From assembly GCA_007050895.1 (NCBI GenBank), contig SMYP01000166.1, positions 2,517 through 9,827 on the forward strand: a stretch of DNA of 7,311 nt, written 5' to 3'. Both the position numbers and the translations under genes were made by a program. How positions within the stretch are numbered: the stretch's first letter is position 1; the number at the start of each line of letters is the position of its first letter. Positions 5,169 through 7,311 of this stretch are shown piece by piece. Under the pieces are notes generated by a model, which worked only from the letters and a program-made list of their open reading frames with translations, ran no database searches and was not told the DNA's origin. Source of the DNA: Candidatus Bathyarchaeota archaeon (GTDB lineage: Archaea; Thermoproteota; Bathyarchaeia; Bathyarchaeales; UBA233).

Positions 5169-6761
5169 ATGAAAGAGAGAAAGGGGCTTTACTTTGCTCT
5201 CCTAGCGCTCATTTTTTTGTCTGTACTTAGCGTGGGTGAAATTACTCAGGTTGAAGCTTGTTACGGTCCGCACATAATTGCTGACATAGATAAAAATGAA
5301 GTTTACATAAATGACACAGTCATCATAACAGGGCAAATATGTCCTGCAGAGCCGAACGTAACAGTGAGAGTAACGTTCACTAGGCCAGACTACACATGGA
5401 TAGATCAATATGTGGTTGCCGATGCTGAAACAGGAGAATTCACTGTTACCCAAACCCTTGACATGGTTGGATACTGGAATATATTTCCAATACGTGGTCA
5501 CATTTGTGATCGATTATACGCAAATGTAACTGACCCCGCCGATCCTCTAGCTCCGTTGCCGACGCCTGAATTGCCACCTTACAAGCCTAACGTTTCTCTG
5601 GTAACAGTAGCTGCTGTTTCAATGAGTGTTGGCCTAGTAGCATTAACGACGGGAAGAAAGAAGAAAACTAGAAACATCAGTTCCCTAAGATTGTTTGTTC
5701 AAATAGGCTTCGTCTTCCTGCTTTTCTTTGGTATGTTCATTGACCACCGCGTTGTACCCGTACCTGCTGAACAAATTACGCCACATGAGTATTTGATTGT
5801 AACAGACGTGTTAGGGGTGTCAATGCCCGATGGGTTTCCAGTTCCCTTTTTCGGTTGTTACTATCCCTGCGGAAAAACTGTGACTTGCGCGCTCTGGGAG
5901 CTTCAAACATACATATACCCATTCTGGGATGTTGGGCGTGGCTGGGGTGTAGACTACGTATCTTCGGGAGCAATGAGATTAGCCGTTGTCTTCGGCTCCG
6001 TAATACTGCTATCTGTCCTACTTGGGAAATTTTTCTGCGGTTGGCTCTGCCCCTTCGGTTTGTACATGGACTTGCTCAGCCGCCTCAGAAAGGCGTTGAA
6101 GATAGAATACCGGACTTTTTCAGATCGTTTTAACGAGAGGTTTCATCAATTTGGCTATGTGATTCTGGCCTTGCTAATACTTCTAAGTGTCATCTTCGGC
6201 TCCCAAGCTATAGCTGGCACCCAATTGGTTCCTGGAACAGAAACAGGCGGGTTTGTCTACAATTACTTTGCAGCGCCTTTCTGTCAAGTCTGTCCCATGA
6301 AACCATTATGTGTACTACTGCAGACGTCAGTAGGTCTCATGAGACCCGAATGGCTTACTGAGGCAACCACCGGGGACTACTACCAGTTAGGTTTTTACTT
6401 AACTTCTCTGAACCTGTTTGTATTAGGTTTAGTAACCGTAGCTGCCTTCTTCTATCGACGAGTATGGTGTAGACTCTGCCCTTTGGGCGCCTTAATCGCC
6501 TTGTTCAATCGTTTTACACCCTTCAAACGGTTTGCTGGAATACGCTTAGACAAGGTAAAAGAGAAATGCACAAAGTGTGGGGTTTGTAAGCGAGTCTGTC
6601 CCACTCAAGTAACTGAAGTTTACGAGAAAAAGGGTGGTGATGTTACAACCTCCAATTGCCTCCTATGTCTGCGCTGTGTTGAAATGTGCCCATACGAAGA
6701 AGCTTTGAACTTAAAAGTAGCTGGAAAAGCCATAATTAAATCACGAAACTGGCTAGACTAA
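5169..6761 (+). CDS. Membrane polyferredoxin, NapH/NosR-like, with extracytoplasmic beta-sandwich-like N-terminus
   Basis: This is a 530-residue integral membrane iron-sulfur protein, probably moving electrons between the quinone/membrane pool and an extracytoplasmic partner. A signal peptide (about 1-30) leads into an Ig-like ectodomain (about 35-125) with four N-glycosylation sequons (Asn48, 63, 119, 141), then a Pro-rich linker and a membrane segment (145-161) followed by GRKKKTR. The NapH-like core has four membrane segments (about 173-191, 268-288, 329-347, 408-428). The cytoplasmic ends of the second and fourth carry CGWLCP (Cys290, Cys294) and CRLCP (Cys434, Cys437). Outside loops carry CYYPC (Cys230, Cys234; Cys240) and CQVCP (Cys372, Cys375; Cys381). 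Two 4Fe-4S ferredoxin motifs close the protein: Cys467/470/473/477 and Cys497/500/503/507. GTG at 5163 is an equally possible start. The beta-helix gene follows 42 bases later. The partner and substrate are unknown. Confidence 0.9.
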   Translation: MKERKGLYFALLALIFLSVLSVGEITQVEACYGPHIIADIDKNEVYINDTVIITGQICPAEPNVTVRVTFTRPDYTWIDQYVVADAETGEFTVTQTLDMVGYWNIFPIRGHICDRLYANVTDPADPLAPLPTPELPPYKPNVSLVTVAAVSMSVGLVALTTGRKKKTRNISSLRLFVQIGFVFLLFFGMFIDHRVVPVPAEQITPHEYLIVTDVLGVSMPDGFPVPFFGCYYPCGKTVTCALWELQTYIYPFWDVGRGWGVDYVSSGAMRLAVVFGSVILLSVLLGKFFCGWLCPFGLYMDLLSRLRKALKIEYRTFSDRFNERFHQFGYVILALLILLSVIFGSQAIAGTQLVPGTETGGFVYNYFAAPFCQVCPMKPLCVLLQTSVGLMRPEWLTEATTGDYYQLGFYLTSLNLFVLGLVTVAAFFYRRVWCRLCPLGALIALFNRFTPFKRFAGIRLDKVKEKCTKCGVCKRVCPTQVTEVYEKKGGDVTTSNCLLCLRCVEMCPYEEALNLKVAGKAIIKSRNWLD

Positions 6762-6803
6762 GACTAAATAATCTTGAAATATAGCAATATGGCTGGAATA
6801 AGA

Positions 6804-7311
6804 ATGAACAAAAAAGCAACAATCGCCTTCTTTTTACTGATTCTTTCTACAACCCCAATTGATGGTTTGGGCCTAGCGAGTTCAGTATCAACAGTACCAC
6901 AAGTTCGAATTCTACCGGATGGCAGTATCACCCCTGCTAATGTGCCCATTCAACGTGACGGCGACGTCTATACGTTCATTGATAACGTTTGCGCGCAGAT
7001 TGTTGTCGATAGAGATAGCATTGTGATTGACGGTGCAGGTTATGTTCTTCAAGGAACCTACAATGGAACACGGACAGACTCTTGGGTGGTAGGTCAAGGG
7101 CCTAACCAAGAGTTTGATGAATCGGTGCCTTGGACTATAGGGATAGATATGGCAAATGAAAACAGGCACAGTCTAACCATTAAGAACTTGAATATCAAAG
7201 ATTTTTACATTGGAACATATCTTTGGACGTCAAATAACACCATAACTTATTGTTCTGTATCAGATAATATAGTTGGCATTCTGCTTTCAGGAGACTCTAA
7301 CACCATAACAC
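6804..7311 (+). CDS. NosD-like right-handed parallel beta-helix protein, 5' part only
   Basis: This gene is cut by the right edge; 169 codons are visible. A signal peptide (MNKKATIAFFLLILSTTPIDG, about 1-25) marks a secreted or surface protein. From about residue 45 the sequence turns into beta-helix rungs: DRDSIVIDGAGYVLQG, LTIKNLNIKDFYIGTYLW, NTITYCSVSDNIVGILLSG and NTIT, the repeating N-x-I/V pattern of the NosD/CASH (carbohydrate-binding and sugar hydrolase) fold. Such proteins in archaea include NosD-type maturation factors and many surface adhesin or glycan-binding proteins, and the visible part cannot separate these. An in-frame ATG at 6789 would add five residues (MAGIR); the later ATG gives a cleaner signal peptide. 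The gap of 42 bases (27 from the earlier ATG) suggests co-transcription with the polyferredoxin gene, though AT-rich TATA-like sequence lies at 6776-6784. Confidence 0.82.
   Translation, partial: MNKKATIAFFLLILSTTPIDGLGLASSVSTVPQVRILPDGSITPANVPIQRDGDVYTFIDNVCAQIVVDRDSIVIDGAGYVLQGTYNGTRTDSWVVGQGPNQEFDESVPWTIGIDMANENRHSLTIKNLNIKDFYIGTYLWTSNNTITYCSVSDNIVGILLSGDSNTIT

Noticed and set aside
5202..5501. Minus-strand frame (99 codons); likewise those at 5776-5973, 6764-6949 and 6912-7169
   Set aside because: They are antisense to well-supported genes with recognisable domains and have no family features.
5855..6133. 92-codon frame on the + strand
   Set aside because: It is an out-of-frame reading inside the polyferredoxin gene, over its conserved CGWLCP region.

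Overview
The window reads as a chromosomal segment of a PolD-containing archaeon, at about 43% GC in the stretches I counted. The evidence is an Orc1/Cdc6 initiator, the small (exonuclease) subunit of the archaea-specific family D DNA polymerase, an AbrB-PhoU regulator of archaeal type, a serine tRNA interrupted by an intron at the archaeal 37/38 position, and TATA-box promoters. PolD argues against classical Crenarchaeota. The NapH-like ferredoxin followed by a secreted parallel beta-helix protein reminds me of Bathyarchaeia and related uncultured lineages, but that placement is inference.

Layout. Positions 1-189 hold an origin-recognition-box-like element (18-40), an AT-rich stretch and a weaker second box (141-160), directly upstream of orc1/cdc6 (190-1422, +). 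This is probably the edge of a replication origin that continues left of the window. A 44-base gap with a 9-bp inverted repeat separates orc1 from the convergent PolD small-subunit gene (1467-3035, -). A T-rich 617-base intergenic region (3036-3652) follows; it carries a perfect 9-bp dyad and a TATA box in front of the AbrB-PhoU gene (3671-4642, +; ATG chosen from an SD). The next gap (4643-4965) has a strong TATA box placed about 27 bases before a long hairpin, which may be an unannotated small RNA. Then come tRNA-Ser(CGA) with a 42-base intron and encoded CCA (4966-5094), a membrane polyferredoxin with an extracytoplasmic beta-sandwich-like N-terminus (5169-6761, +), and the start of a NosD-like parallel beta-helix protein (6804 to the right edge, +).

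How the parts fit. The left two thirds is a replication and housekeeping neighbourhood: origin box, initiator and replicative polymerase subunit. The + strand is G-rich over cdc6's neighbours irrespective of gene direction, as expected for a leading strand leaving an origin at the left edge. Right of the tRNA the character changes to cell-envelope redox proteins and the G excess disappears. The polyferredoxin and beta-helix genes are adjacent and co-directional, resembling the NosR/NapH plus NosD pairing of nitrous oxide reductase clusters, although no NosZ or NosFY is visible here.
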